Source: Pseudomonas sp. GGS8 (GTDB lineage Bacteria > Pseudomonadota > Gammaproteobacteria > Pseudomonadales > Pseudomonadaceae). Taken from it: a stretch of DNA of 64,000 nt. The DNA lies in contig NZ_JALJWF010000001.1 in the NCBI RefSeq assembly GCF_024168645.1, forward strand, positions 5,335,501 through 5,399,500. Reading direction: 5' to 3'. A program made the position numbers and the translations under genes. This document shows positions 27,990 through 37,578 of the stretch, piece after piece; position 1 is the first letter of the stretch, and each line of letters opens with the position of its first letter. The notes under the pieces are model-generated. The model saw only the letters and a program-made list of their open reading frames with translations. It was not told the DNA's origin and did no database searches.

Positions 27990-28156
27990 TCCGCAGCGAC
28001 GGCGACATCATCCAATGCCGTAAAAACCGAAGCAGCCTTCCAAGGAAAACTGAATTACCCTGTGCAGAGTACCAGTCTTTCCCCGTAAGATTCACGCCGG
28101 CCATTGTTCTCATATGGTCGCTCACGTCAAGTTTGCTGAATCTGCCAGGACTCCAG

Positions 28157-29071
28157 ATGAATCGTAATGACCTGCGTCGTGTCGACCTGAACCTGTTGAT
28201 CGTTTTCGAAACACTGATGCACGAACGCAGCGTGACCCGCGCTGCGGAGAAATTGTTCCTCGGCCAGCCGGCCATCAGTGCGGCGCTCTCGCGCCTGCGC
28301 GGGCTGTTCGATGACCCGCTGTTCGTGCGCACCGGTCGTAGCATGGAACCTTCCGCCCGGGCGGTAGAAATCTTCGCCCTGCTCTCGCCGGCCCTGGACT
28401 CGATCTCCACCGCGGTCAGTCGTGCGGCGGAATTCGATCCGGCGACCAGTACCGCGGTATTTCGCATCGGCCTGTCGGACGATGCCGAGTTCGCGTTGCT
28501 GCCAATGCTGCTCAAACGGCTGCGTGCCGAGGCACCGGGCATCGTGTTGGTGGTGCGTCGCGCCAATTACATCCTGATGCCGAACCTGTTGGCCTCGGGC
28601 GAAATTTCCATTGGTGTCAGCTACACCGCCGACCTTCCGGCCAACGCCAAGCGCAAAGTACTGCGCCGCAGCATGCCGAAACTGTTGCGGGCCGACACCG
28701 TGCCGGGGCCGTTGAGCCTGGATGATTTCTGCGCCCGCCCTCACGCACTGGTTTCGTTCGCGGGTGACCTGAGCGGCTTTATAGATGAAGAGCTGGAGAA
28801 ACTGGGGCGCAAACGGCACGTGGTGCTGGCGGTGCCGCAATTCAACGGGTTGAGCACACTGATCAGCGGCACCGATATCGTGGCCACCGTCCCGGATTAC
28901 ACCGCCGAAGCGTTGACCGCCGCCGGTGGTGTCCGGGCAGAGGATCCACCGTTGCCGGTGCGCAGCTTTGAATTGCACATGGCCTGGCGTGGGTCGCAGG
29001 ATAATGATCCGGGTGAGCGATGGTTAAGGTCGCGGATTCAGATGTTTTTCGGTGACCCAGATAGTCTGTAA
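28157..29071 (+). CDS. mexT: LysR-type activator MexT
   Basis: A 304-residue LysR regulator beginning MNRNDLRRVDLNLLIVFETL, the MexT-type N-terminus. The winged HTH is SVTRAAEKLFLGQPAISAALSR, and the effector domain follows (FRIGLSDDAEFALLP). The ATG at 28157 has AGGA six bases upstream. MexT activates mexEF-oprN and mexS in response to disulfide/electrophile stress in P. aeruginosa. Here its target operon starts 13.9 kb away, because two gene blocks lie between. The last codons (MFFGDPDSL, stop) are repeated twice downstream without a gene attached. Confidence 0.88.
   Translation: MNRNDLRRVDLNLLIVFETLMHERSVTRAAEKLFLGQPAISAALSRLRGLFDDPLFVRTGRSMEPSARAVEIFALLSPALDSISTAVSRAAEFDPATSTAVFRIGLSDDAEFALLPMLLKRLRAEAPGIVLVVRRANYILMPNLLASGEISIGVSYTADLPANAKRKVLRRSMPKLLRADTVPGPLSLDDFCARPHALVSFAGDLSGFIDEELEKLGRKRHVVLAVPQFNGLSTLISGTDIVATVPDYTAEALTAAGGVRAEDPPLPVRSFELHMAWRGSQDNDPGERWLRSRIQMFFGDPDSL
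29042..29071 (+). repeat. mexT 3'-end repeat, copy 1 (in mexT)
   Basis: The final ten codons of intact mexT, encoding MFFGDPDSL and TAA. This is the functional copy of a segment that recurs at 40542-40571 and 42616-42648. It marks the left boundary of the 11.5-kb inserted block. Confidence 0.8.
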
Positions 29072-29150
29072 CAGATCTCCAACAAACTTAAAAAACCTTG
29101 AACCCTCTTCATTTTTCAGGCGACGCCCACTAAAAGCAGCACGCTATGGC

Positions 29151-32100
29151 CTACGGCTGAAGAACGACGAGAGGACGGGTGGCGTCCTCTCCTCCAGGCT
29201 CGTGTGCTACGTCACTTTCGCTGTTCAGTTGACCCTTATTGTCAGGACGGATCTTGAACCAGATGGAGTACATCGCTGGCAGGAACACCAGCGTCATGAT
29301 GGTCCCGACGAATGTGCCTCCAATCAGCGTGTAGGCCAGCGTCCCCCAGAAGACGGAGTGTGTCAGCGGAATGAATGCCAGGATGGCCGCCAGCGCTGTC
29401 AGCAGTACCGGGCGGGCACGTTGGACCGTGGCTTCGACCACTGCGTGAAACGGATCCAGCCCTTCTTGCGCGTTGTGATGGATTTGCCCAATCAGAATCA
29501 GCGTATTGCGCATCAGAATGCCCGAAAGGGCGATTAGACCGACTAAGGCGTTGATACCAAACGGCTGCTGGAAGATAAGCAATGTCGGCACCACACCAAT
29601 CAATCCCAGAGGCGCGGTGAGGAACACCATGATCATCGCCGAGATCGAACGGACCTGCACAATGATGATCAGCAGCGTCATGGCAATCATGATCGGGAAC
29701 AGCGGCAACATCGCTTTACCGGCCTTGCCCGACTCCTCGATTGCACCCGCCTGCTCGATCCGGTACCCGTCAGGCAGCTTGTCGATGACCGGCTGCAGCT
29801 CTTTCATGATCACGCTCGAGACGTCCGGTGGCTGCATGCCTTCGGCAATGTCACCGCGCACGGTAATGGTCGGCGTGCGGTCACGACGTCGGAGGATCGG
29901 ATCCTCCATACGCACGTCCACTTCCCCTACCTGGGACAGCGGAATACGCTGGCCCGCCGTGCCCACCAGCGTAAAGCCTTCTATCCTGGCGGGATCGAGC
30001 CGGATATCACCCGCTGCGCGACCAACCACCTGCACCGAGCGAATGTCCTCACGAACCGCGGTGATCGGTACCCCCGCGAGGAGAAACTGCAGTTGCTGCG
30101 CGACTGAGTTTGACGTCAACCCCACCGCCTCCAAGCGATCCTGATCCAGAGCAAAATGCAGCGTCGGCGTCAGTGGCCCCCAGTCAGTGTTGACGGTCCT
30201 CATCATCGGGCTCGACTGCATCACGTCCTGTACCTGGCCCGCGATCTCGCGCAATTTTGACGGATCAGGCCCCATCACCCGATAGGCAACAGGGAACGGC
30301 GAATACGGACCAAACACAAGCTGAGTTACCCTGACACGCGCTTCTGGGGCAAGTCCCTCAGCAGCGGCCTCGCGGAGACGGAACTTGAGGGCCTCGCGCT
30401 CCTCCTGACTGTCCGTCAGCACCACAATCTTCGCGAAAGACGGATCGGGGAGTTCCGGCGCCATCGCCAGATAGAAGCGCGGCGCGCCTTGCCCGATATA
30501 GGCCGTGACGATTTTTGCCTCACCCTGCTTTTGCAGCCAGGCCTCTATCTTGGCGGTGGTGGCGCTGGTCTGCTCAATGGAGGTTCCATAAGGCATTTGT
30601 ACTTCAATCAATACCTCTGGACGGTCCGAGGTCGGGAAGAACTGTTTCTTGACCAGGCTCATGCCGAGAATCGCCACGACAAACGTAGCGATAACAGTAC
30701 CGGCCACCAGCCATTTGCGAGCGATGACACGCGTCAACACCTGGCGGAAGCGGTTGTAATTTCGGGTGTTGTAGATGGCCGCGTGACCACCCTCGACCTT
30801 CTTGATGTTCGGCAACATCTTCACACCCAGGTACGGGGTAAAGGCCACCGCAACCACCCAGGAGGCAATCAGGGCAATGCCCACGATCCAGAACATGTTG
30901 CTGGTGTACTCGCCGGCTGTCGACTGCGCGAAACCGTTGGGCATAAAGCCGATAGCCGTCACCAGCGTACCGGAAAGCATCGGTGCGGCGGTATGACTCC
31001 AGGCATACGCGGAAGCTTTGATGCGGTCGTAGCCCTCCTCCATTTTCACCACCATCATTTCGATGGCAATGATGGCGTCGTCCACCAACAGTCCGAGCGC
31101 CAGAATCAACGAGCCAAGGGTGATACGGTCAAAGTTCTTTCCAGTGGCCGCCATCACCACAAACACCACAGCCAACGTCAACGGCACAGCCGCAGCGACC
31201 ACAACGCCTACACGCCAGCCCATGCTGAGAAAGCAGACAAGCATCACCACAAGCAGCGCGACGAAAAATTTGACCATGAACTCGCCGACGGCCGAACTGA
31301 TATTTACAGATTGATCGGTGACCTTGGAGAGCGTCATGCCCAACGGCATGCCTTCATTGATCTTGACCGTCTCCGCGTCCAACGCCTTGCCCAGGTCAAG
31401 ACCGTTCCAGCCCTCACGCATCACGATCCCCAGCAACAAGGCCTCTTCACCGTTATTACGCACGAGAAAGGTTGCCGGATCTTCATAACCACGTTCGATC
31501 GTCGCCACGTCCGAGAGCTTCAGCGTCCGCCCCTGAACCGCAATGGGTGTGTCACGAATCTTCTGCACCTTGTCGAAGGCGCCATCCAGCCGGAGGAAGA
31601 TTTGTGGCCCGTCGCTTTCGATCGAACCGGCAGGCGTGAGCACGTTCTGATTGTTCAGTGCGGCAAAGATGTCCTGAGGCGATATGCCCAAGGTGGCGAG
31701 GCGATCATGAGAAAAGGAAACAAAGATACGCTCGGGTTGCTCCCCAATAATGTTGACCTTCTTCACGCCCGGCACATGCAACAGTTGTTGGCGCAACGAC
31801 TCTGCATCACGTACCAACAGTCGCTGCGGTTCGCCTTTGGCTTTCAGGGCGAAAAGCGCAAATGTCACATCCGAAAACTCGTCGTTGACCATTGGCCCGA
31901 TGACACCCGCCGGCAGCTTCCTGGCCTCATCGTCGAGCTTTTTACGCGCCTGATAGAACTCCTCCTGCACTTGCGCGGGCGGCGTGCTATCGCGCAGTGA
32001 CACCATCGTGAAAGCGAGGCCAGGACGGGTGTAGGTTTCCGTGCGGTCGTACCATTTCAGTTCTTGCAGGCGTTTTTCAAGTGGCTCTGCTACCTGATCC

Positions 32101-32294
32101 TGCATCTCCTGCGCCGTGGCGCCCGGCCACGCGGTAATGACCGTCAACTGTTTGACCGTAAACGGAGGATCCTCCGCGCGCCCCAGCTGGAAGAACGACA
32201 GGATGCCCGCAACGGCGATCAGGAAGATCAGAAACACCGTGATGGAGCGCTCGCGAACGGCGATCGCGGAAAGATTGAAGCGCCCCTCGCTCAT
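29151..32294 (-). CDS. RND efflux transporter, inner-membrane pump
   Basis: A 1047-residue resistance-nodulation-division permease. TM1 is near residue 20 (TVFLIFLIAVAGILSFF). The porter domain follows, and the TM4 proton-relay motif is GLLVDDAIIAIEMM. The second half repeats the fold, ending with TM12 before an acidic tail. Sequence style (RAEDPPFTVKQLTVITAWPG) resembles the VexF/TriC-like subgroup rather than AcrB/MexF. The start overlaps the adaptor's stop by four bases. It forms an operon with the adaptor, with the outer-membrane factor divergent and sharing operators. Confidence 0.93.
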   Translation of the reverse strand: MSEGRFNLSAIAVRERSITVFLIFLIAVAGILSFFQLGRAEDPPFTVKQLTVITAWPGATAQEMQDQVAEPLEKRLQELKWYDRTETYTRPGLAFTMVSLRDSTPPAQVQEEFYQARKKLDDEARKLPAGVIGPMVNDEFSDVTFALFALKAKGEPQRLLVRDAESLRQQLLHVPGVKKVNIIGEQPERIFVSFSHDRLATLGISPQDIFAALNNQNVLTPAGSIESDGPQIFLRLDGAFDKVQKIRDTPIAVQGRTLKLSDVATIERGYEDPATFLVRNNGEEALLLGIVMREGWNGLDLGKALDAETVKINEGMPLGMTLSKVTDQSVNISSAVGEFMVKFFVALLVVMLVCFLSMGWRVGVVVAAAVPLTLAVVFVVMAATGKNFDRITLGSLILALGLLVDDAIIAIEMMVVKMEEGYDRIKASAYAWSHTAAPMLSGTLVTAIGFMPNGFAQSTAGEYTSNMFWIVGIALIASWVVAVAFTPYLGVKMLPNIKKVEGGHAAIYNTRNYNRFRQVLTRVIARKWLVAGTVIATFVVAILGMSLVKKQFFPTSDRPEVLIEVQMPYGTSIEQTSATTAKIEAWLQKQGEAKIVTAYIGQGAPRFYLAMAPELPDPSFAKIVVLTDSQEEREALKFRLREAAAEGLAPEARVRVTQLVFGPYSPFPVAYRVMGPDPSKLREIAGQVQDVMQSSPMMRTVNTDWGPLTPTLHFALDQDRLEAVGLTSNSVAQQLQFLLAGVPITAVREDIRSVQVVGRAAGDIRLDPARIEGFTLVGTAGQRIPLSQVGEVDVRMEDPILRRRDRTPTITVRGDIAEGMQPPDVSSVIMKELQPVIDKLPDGYRIEQAGAIEESGKAGKAMLPLFPIMIAMTLLIIIVQVRSISAMIMVFLTAPLGLIGVVPTLLIFQQPFGINALVGLIALSGILMRNTLILIGQIHHNAQEGLDPFHAVVEATVQRARPVLLTALAAILAFIPLTHSVFWGTLAYTLIGGTFVGTIMTLVFLPAMYSIWFKIRPDNKGQLNSESDVAHEPGGEDATRPLVVLQP

Positions 32295-33400
32295 GGATGA
32301 CTCCCGGCAACCTTGACGTCACCCGGTTGAGCCAGTCTCACCTCCTCACCATCGCGCAGCAGATGCGCGCCTAACGCTACAATCTGCTCGCCGACCTTGA
32401 GGTCGCCTGCGACTCGCGCTGCGTCGTCGCTCAAGCCCAGGACCTGAACAGATCGCCAAGTCACTTTCGCCGGTGTACCGGCGATGACCCACACGCCAGT
32501 GCCTTGGCCTGGGTCATAAACGGCAGCGATCGGTACTTGCAGCCCCTGCCCTTGCGTGGTGCCTTCGGCGATCCGAAGCGTGACGGTCGAACCTAACGGC
32601 GCATTGGCCAGCGCGCCCTCAAGCACATACCGCGCCTCGAAGGTGCGCGTCATACGGTCGGCCGAGTCAGAAAGCAGCCTCAGCTTCGCTGTAACAGCAC
32701 CCGTGGTGTTGCCATAAAGCGTCGCCTGCGCAGTGGATCCTGCTGTGGGGCGTAGCGTCTCGGGCAAGTGCACGATGGCTTCGCGCTGCCCGGCCCGCGC
32801 CAGTCGAACCACGGGCTGTCCCGGGCTGACAACTTGTCCGGGCTCGGCGAGCGTCTCCACCACAACGCCGTCGGAATCCGCAAACAGCACCGCATAACCA
32901 GAAGCATTGCGAGCCACGTCAGCCTGCGCTTCAGCAGCGCTGAGCTGCGCTTTTGCGGTATCCGCTGCGGCTTTGATCTGGTCATAGGCCGATGCAGAAA
33001 TAGCACCTGCGGCGACCAGGTCGCGATATCGCGCCTCGTCATCTGCAGTCTGCTTGGCTCGGGCCCGAGCGGCGATGACTGACTCTTGCTGTGCTCGCGC
33101 CTGCAACCCCAGGTCGATTGGGTCAAGGCGCATGAGTGGCTGACCACGTTTAACGGTCTGACCGGTGTCAACCAGACGCTCAAGTATCTTGCCTGATACC
33201 CGGAAGCCCAGGTCGCCCTGGACGCGGGCAGCCACGACGCCAGTGAAAGAACGTGAGACGTCGGACGAAGCCTGAACCGCAGAGGACCTCACCAGAGGGG
33301 CTTGCGTGCGTGGATCTTCAACGGTGGATGAGTCACCACACGCCGTCAGGACGAGAGGCAACAAGCAAGCGGCAATGGGGACAGGTCGAAGCCGGCGCAT
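32291..33400 (-). CDS. RND periplasmic adaptor lipoprotein
   Basis: A 369-residue membrane-fusion protein. The N-terminus carries a lipobox (LPLVLTACGD) for lipid anchoring. The lipoyl half-motif GDLGFRVSGKILERLVDTGQ, an Ala/Gln-rich hairpin (about residues 95-150) and the beta-barrel region follow. The ATG has GGGAA upstream. It is the first gene of the pump operon. The promoter region shared with the outer-membrane factor contains two TetR-type operators. Confidence 0.92.
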   Translation of the reverse strand: MRRLRPVPIAACLLPLVLTACGDSSTVEDPRTQAPLVRSSAVQASSDVSRSFTGVVAARVQGDLGFRVSGKILERLVDTGQTVKRGQPLMRLDPIDLGLQARAQQESVIAARARAKQTADDEARYRDLVAAGAISASAYDQIKAAADTAKAQLSAAEAQADVARNASGYAVLFADSDGVVVETLAEPGQVVSPGQPVVRLARAGQREAIVHLPETLRPTAGSTAQATLYGNTTGAVTAKLRLLSDSADRMTRTFEARYVLEGALANAPLGSTVTLRIAEGTTQGQGLQVPIAAVYDPGQGTGVWVIAGTPAKVTWRSVQVLGLSDDAARVAGDLKVGEQIVALGAHLLRDGEEVRLAQPGDVKVAGSHP

Positions 33401-33446
33401 AGGTTCCCTTACTTAAAAAATAGGACAGGCACCACATTCTCAGTCT

Positions 33447-33472
33447 GGTGACCATTACTGTCAATGGTCACA
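33447..33472. promoter_or_regulatory. TetR-type operator O1 (pump operon)
   Basis: The inverted repeat GGTGACCA-N10-TGGTCACA, with one mismatch from TGTGACCA, lies 47 bp before the RND adaptor start. It belongs to a four-member set in this region with identical half-site spacing. Confidence 0.78.
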
Positions 33473-33568
33473 TATTATGAAATGCCAAGCCCCTCGGCCT
33501 AAGCACCAGAACCACCGCACATATTGAGCCAATTCCGAACATAGCTCAAAGAGCGTCGATTGACAGAA

Positions 33569-33594
33569 TGTGACCACAACGTAATATGGTCACA
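33569..33594. promoter_or_regulatory. TetR-type operator O2 (outer-membrane factor)
   Basis: The perfect inverted repeat TGTGACCA-N10-TGGTCACA lies 26 bp before the ATG of the outer-membrane factor gene. It is likely to overlap the promoter, as expected for repression. Confidence 0.82.
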
Positions 33595-33619
33595 AACATC
33601 CTCGATTGAAGGTACCTCA

Positions 33620-35080
33620 ATGCCTCCCCTCCGCCCCATTGCTCTCTTGGTGAGTGCCAGCTTGATGACAGGTTGCGCGGTCGGTCCGGACTATCACCGT
33701 CCGGACGTCCCACTTTCGAACCATTACTTGGGGCAGTCTGCTGTCGAACAGAGGCCTGGGGCGACGCCGGCCAGTCTTGTCGCCTGGTGGGAAGGCTTTG
33801 GTGATCCACTGTTAGCCGACTTCGTCTCCAAGGCACTTGAGCAGAACCTGGATCTGGCGCAGGCGTCGGCGCGAGTCACGCAGGCACGGGCAGGACTGGG
33901 CGCTGCAAATGCCGCTTTACTGCCCTCAGGGAACATCAGCGGACAGGCCGCGCGCTCCTACCAGTCAATCGAGACGCCGCTCGGCCAGGTGTTGAACTCA
34001 ACGCCTGGCTATGATCGGTACGGAAGCTCCTACGAGGCCAACCTCGATGCCAGCTGGGAGGTAGATGTCTTTGGCGGATTGCGCCGCGGACGCGAGGCTG
34101 CTCTGGCCGAGTACCAGGCTTCCCAGGCCGGCGTCGCTGCCACACGATTGGCCGTCGCTGCACAGACCGCCGATATCTACATCACTATCCGCGGACTGCA
34201 GACCCGGCTAGACATTGCGAATCGGCAAGTCAAAACGCAGCAAGAGGTGCTAAAGAAAGTCCAATTACTCTACGGCAAGGGCCTCGCTGCCAACTATCAG
34301 GTTCACCAGACTGAGGGAGCGCTATCGCAGGTCCAAGCGACAGTGCCAGTCCTGCAGACCGGCCTGGATGCTGCCATGAATGCGCTGGATGTAATGCTCG
34401 GCACGCCGCCAGGCACTCACCGCACACAACTGGCAAGTGCGGGGAGCATTCCTGTAGCGCCGCAGTTAAAGGCGACGGGAACGCCGGCCGATTTGCTGCG
34501 CCGCAGGCCAGACCTCCTTGTGGCTGAGCGCCGTCTTGCGGCCTCAAACGCACGCATCGGGGAGGCGATTGCTGAGTACTACCCGAAATTATCCCTTAGC
34601 GCATTACTGGGCAGTGCCACGGCTGTATCCGCAGGCAACCTTTTTACTGGCGGCGCCAGCCAGTCGGCGGGCGTATTGGGACTGCGCTGGAGACTCTTCG
34701 ACTTCGGTCGCATAAACGCCCAAATCGACCAAGCCAAGGGACAGGAGGCCGAAGCCTTGGCCGCTTACCGCCAGTCCGTCTTGCGCGCCACCAAGGATGT
34801 CGAGAACGCTTTCTCCGCACTGGTGAATCGGGAAGCCCAGGCAACCACCCTCACCGGGGGTGAGGCGTCTCTGACACAGGCTCGCCAATCGTCGTTCATT
34901 GCCTACGAGAAAGGCACGGCCAGCCTGATCGACGTCCTGCATGCCGACGAGACGATGCTGCAGGCTTCCGATGCTCGGGCACAAGCACGAACGGAATCGG
35001 CACGGGCAGCGGTCGCGGCATTCAAGGCGCTCGGTGGTGGCTGGCAGCCTCCCGAAGCCCAGCCCGTGGCGACCCGATGA
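33620..35080 (+). CDS. Outer-membrane efflux lipoprotein (NodT/OprM family)
   Basis: A 486-residue TolC-like channel. The lipobox is SLMTGCAVGPDY, typical of OprM/NodT proteins. Two OEP repeats follow, with RRRPDLLVAERRLAASNARIG in the second half and the usual ending SFIAYEKGTASLIDVLHADE then AFKALGGGW. The ATG at 33620 has AAGG nine bases upstream. It is divergent from the RND adaptor-pump genes and completes that tripartite pump. An SDR gene follows on the same strand. Confidence 0.93.
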   Translation: MPPLRPIALLVSASLMTGCAVGPDYHRPDVPLSNHYLGQSAVEQRPGATPASLVAWWEGFGDPLLADFVSKALEQNLDLAQASARVTQARAGLGAANAALLPSGNISGQAARSYQSIETPLGQVLNSTPGYDRYGSSYEANLDASWEVDVFGGLRRGREAALAEYQASQAGVAATRLAVAAQTADIYITIRGLQTRLDIANRQVKTQQEVLKKVQLLYGKGLAANYQVHQTEGALSQVQATVPVLQTGLDAAMNALDVMLGTPPGTHRTQLASAGSIPVAPQLKATGTPADLLRRRPDLLVAERRLAASNARIGEAIAEYYPKLSLSALLGSATAVSAGNLFTGGASQSAGVLGLRWRLFDFGRINAQIDQAKGQEAEALAAYRQSVLRATKDVENAFSALVNREAQATTLTGGEASLTQARQSSFIAYEKGTASLIDVLHADETMLQASDARAQARTESARAAVAAFKALGGGWQPPEAQPVATR

Positions 35081-35212
35081 CTTGAAACGTGACGTGGCAC
35101 TTAATGCACCCCCTCCTCTTTCAGCTACTACCCAATCCGAGAGCGGGTTCGCTCACCGACTGACGCGGTCAGCGGCCAATTGCTCAATAGAAACCAACCG
35201 GAGAACAACGAA

Positions 35213-35998
35213 ATGAAATCGAACGAGAATTCCTGGGTGCTCATCACCGGTGCATCAAGCGGATTTGGCGAGGAGTTTGCCCGGCAATACGCAGCGCAGG
35301 GGAAATCTCTCGTCCTGGTAGCACGGAGACTGAGTAAACTCGAAGCGCTATCGGTGGAGTTGCACGAACGTTTCGGTGTTGATGTGATCGTCGAACAAGT
35401 AGACCTGTCCTCGATCCCGGCGATCATCGAACTGCACGAGCGGCTGAGCGAGCGCAATATAGTGATCGATGTACTCATCAACAATGCGGGTCATGGATTG
35501 CAGGGGCCTTTCCTGGATCAACCTCTGGATGAGTCCCTGACCATGATTGATTTGGATATCGCCAGCCTGACAGCCCTGACACGCCTTTTCGCGGCCGACA
35601 TGCGAGCCCGCAAACGTGGCCACATCCTGATGGTCGCCAGCTTGCTGTCCTTCCAGGGCGTGAAGAATTTCGCCGTTTACTCTGCCGCGAAAGCCTATGT
35701 TCTTCGCTTCTCTGATGCGCTTCATCGTGAACTGAAAAATGACGGCGTCGTCGTTACCGCACTTTGCCCTGGGATGTCAGATACCGGATTTGCAGAAAGC
35801 GCCAAACAACGGATCACACCGGCCTTAAAAATGGTGATGATGCAGCCTCAACCCGTCGTGCGTGCAGGAATCCGTGCGCTGCAAGCCGGACGCATGAGCG
35901 TGGTGCCGGGTTTTGGCAACAAGGCCATCACCGTCTTGACGTGGGCCACTCCACGTCGGTTTCATCAGAGCTTGATGGCGCAGGTGATGGGAGTCTGA
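35213..35998 (+). CDS. Short-chain dehydrogenase/reductase
   Basis: A 261-residue classical SDR. The cofactor loop is TGASSGFGEEFA, NNAGHG follows, and the catalytic Ser and Tyr-X3-Lys are in VASLLSFQ and YSAAKAY. An Arg after the glycine loop (ARRLSK) suggests NADP(H). The ATG at 35213 has GGAG ten bases upstream; the gene lies 132 bp after the outer-membrane factor on the same strand. Being co-regulated with an efflux system, it may modify a hydrophobic substrate; the substrate is unknown. Confidence 0.88.
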   Translation: MKSNENSWVLITGASSGFGEEFARQYAAQGKSLVLVARRLSKLEALSVELHERFGVDVIVEQVDLSSIPAIIELHERLSERNIVIDVLINNAGHGLQGPFLDQPLDESLTMIDLDIASLTALTRLFAADMRARKRGHILMVASLLSFQGVKNFAVYSAAKAYVLRFSDALHRELKNDGVVVTALCPGMSDTGFAESAKQRITPALKMVMMQPQPVVRAGIRALQAGRMSVVPGFGNKAITVLTWATPRRFHQSLMAQVMGV

Positions 35999-36004
35999 GG
36001 GGGC

Positions 36005-36037
36005 GAAAAAGAGGCCTTTTACCTCAGGGGAAAGGCC
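36005..36037 (-). terminator. Terminator of FadL-type gene
   Basis: A 7-bp stem (GGCCTTT/AAAGGCC) with an 11-base loop is followed on the minus strand by TCTTTTT. It lies about 75 bp past the stop of the convergent FadL-type gene. Confidence 0.65.
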
Positions 36038-36109
36038 CGAGATGTGCTCTTAACGGTCGGGAGGCAACGCCTGCTCCCGACAGGACATTCATCGTGTAAC
36101 AGCACTCAA

Positions 36110-37369
36110 TTAGAAGCGGTAACTAGCAGACGTACCGAGCCCGCTCGCACTGTTCTTATATCTGGCACTGTATGCACCTCTATTCGCAGAGGCATCGTTG
36201 ATCTGCACGCTCTCCTCCCATAGGTAGGAATAAGCAACATCGATCGTGACATTGTCCGCCGGAGTCCAGCCAGCACCGAAGCTGATAACCTTCCGGTCAC
36301 CCGTAGGAATACGTGGTCCACGGTTGGTGTTGTTGGTGGGCGACTGGTCGACCGAGAAGCCTGCGCGAAGTACCCATTGGCTGTTCAATTTGTACGCCGT
36401 GCCGATAGCGTGAGCCCACGTATCATGCCAGTTCTGTTCTTCGATAATAGTGCCCAGCGAGCCGTTCAACAAAGGGGGTAAACCAGTGTTCTCGATGGTT
36501 AATTCTTTAAAGCGACTCCAGCGTGTCCAGGTACTCCCCAAATATAGAGTCCAGTCATTACTGAGCTGATGAGTCACCGAGAAGTCCACAGACTCTGGGG
36601 TATCCACATCCAGCGAAGCGTCATAACTGCGGCCGCTGACCCCCAACACGCTAAAGATGCCGTCGGTGACTTTGGTCTTGGCGTCCAAGTGGTAACTGAC
36701 CTTGGAATGGTAGGTCATTCCCAGGCGGGTTCGGTCTGTAGCCTGCACCAGGATACCGGCGTTGAAACCGAGGGCCGTGTCGTCGCCCGTGCTTTTAAGT
36801 TTTCCGTCATTGCGACCTGGGCTAAGTGGATTGGGCACCATCCCGGACAGCTCACCGGTGATGCGGTTGATGGTCGGACCGAACCCGATCGAAACTTTGT
36901 CGTTAAAGGCATAGCTGATGGTGGGCTGGAACGTAAGGGTCGTGACCTCACTTTTGTTGGCGTAGTAACGCCCGGCAAAACCGCTGCCATAGTCAGTCAT
37001 CAGACCGAAAGGTACATAAAACCCTACACCGAACGCCCAATGCTCATCGATGGGTTTGACGTAGTAACCCATAGGCACTGTAGTGGTTGGCACCATGTCA
37101 CCGTCTTCCTGGCCCCCGAATGTACTGCGGGTTTGGCTTATGTCGGACTTAGCGAAAAGAGTCGCAGCCCCCACGCTGACCTGCTCCCTTTTCAAGCGAG
37201 ACATGCCCGCAGGATTACCGAAGACCGTGCTCGCATCTTCAGCGGAGGAAGAGCGACCGGCAAACCCGGATCCCATCCCACTGATGCTTTGTTCGTTGAG
37301 AGCGAAACCACTTGCAAACACATTTGAAGATGCGAGCACGACTGCGAGGCCAAATGGGCTCTTGAGCAC
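36110..37369 (-). CDS. OmpP1/FadL family outer-membrane transporter
   Basis: A 419-residue beta-barrel for hydrophobic compounds. The signal peptide ends SNVFA, and the mature N-terminus SGFALNEQSISGMGSGFAGR is the FadL hatch region with the NPAG motif (FGNPAGMSRL). The C-terminus ends in SASYRF, an aromatic barrel signal. The start appears to be GTG at 37369. An upstream ATG in another frame reads only ATGAAAAAATAG, so the start is somewhat uncertain. Relatives such as TodX carry aromatics and alkanes. The operator at 37445 places it in the same TetR regulon as the pump. Confidence 0.88.
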   Translation of the reverse strand: MLKSPFGLAVVLASSNVFASGFALNEQSISGMGSGFAGRSSSAEDASTVFGNPAGMSRLKREQVSVGAATLFAKSDISQTRSTFGGQEDGDMVPTTTVPMGYYVKPIDEHWAFGVGFYVPFGLMTDYGSGFAGRYYANKSEVTTLTFQPTISYAFNDKVSIGFGPTINRITGELSGMVPNPLSPGRNDGKLKSTGDDTALGFNAGILVQATDRTRLGMTYHSKVSYHLDAKTKVTDGIFSVLGVSGRSYDASLDVDTPESVDFSVTHQLSNDWTLYLGSTWTRWSRFKELTIENTGLPPLLNGSLGTIIEEQNWHDTWAHAIGTAYKLNSQWVLRAGFSVDQSPTNNTNRGPRIPTGDRKVISFGAGWTPADNVTIDVAYSYLWEESVQINDASANRGAYSARYKNSASGLGTSASYRF

Positions 37370-37444
37370 TATTTTTTCATTATTTGAACTCTATGGGTAT
37401 CACTGAGATGAAGCAGTGGAAGTAACGGACCACATGCTTATTCA

Positions 37445-37470
37445 TGTGACCAATTCCGTCAATGGTCACA
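37445..37470. promoter_or_regulatory. TetR-type operator O3 (FadL gene)
   Basis: Perfect half-sites TGTGACCA-N10-TGGTCACA lie 75 bp before the FadL-type start and downstream of tetR. The right half and its spacing are the same as in O1 and O2. Confidence 0.8.
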
Positions 37471-37475
37471 TAATG

Positions 37476-37513
37476 AATAAATGAAATGCCCTTCGACGAC
37501 TGGAAGAAGGGCA
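37476..37513 (-). terminator. Terminator-like hairpin after tetR
   Basis: An 8-bp stem (TGCCCTTC/GAAGGGCA) is followed on the minus strand by ATTTCATTTATTC. It lies about 65 bp after the tetR stop and would separate tetR from the FadL gene on the same strand. Confidence 0.55.
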
Positions 37514-37578
37514 AAGTGAAAAGCCGTTTTGGTGATGTGTCGCTTACACAGGCATGACGTAAAACCGTTAGCCGAAGG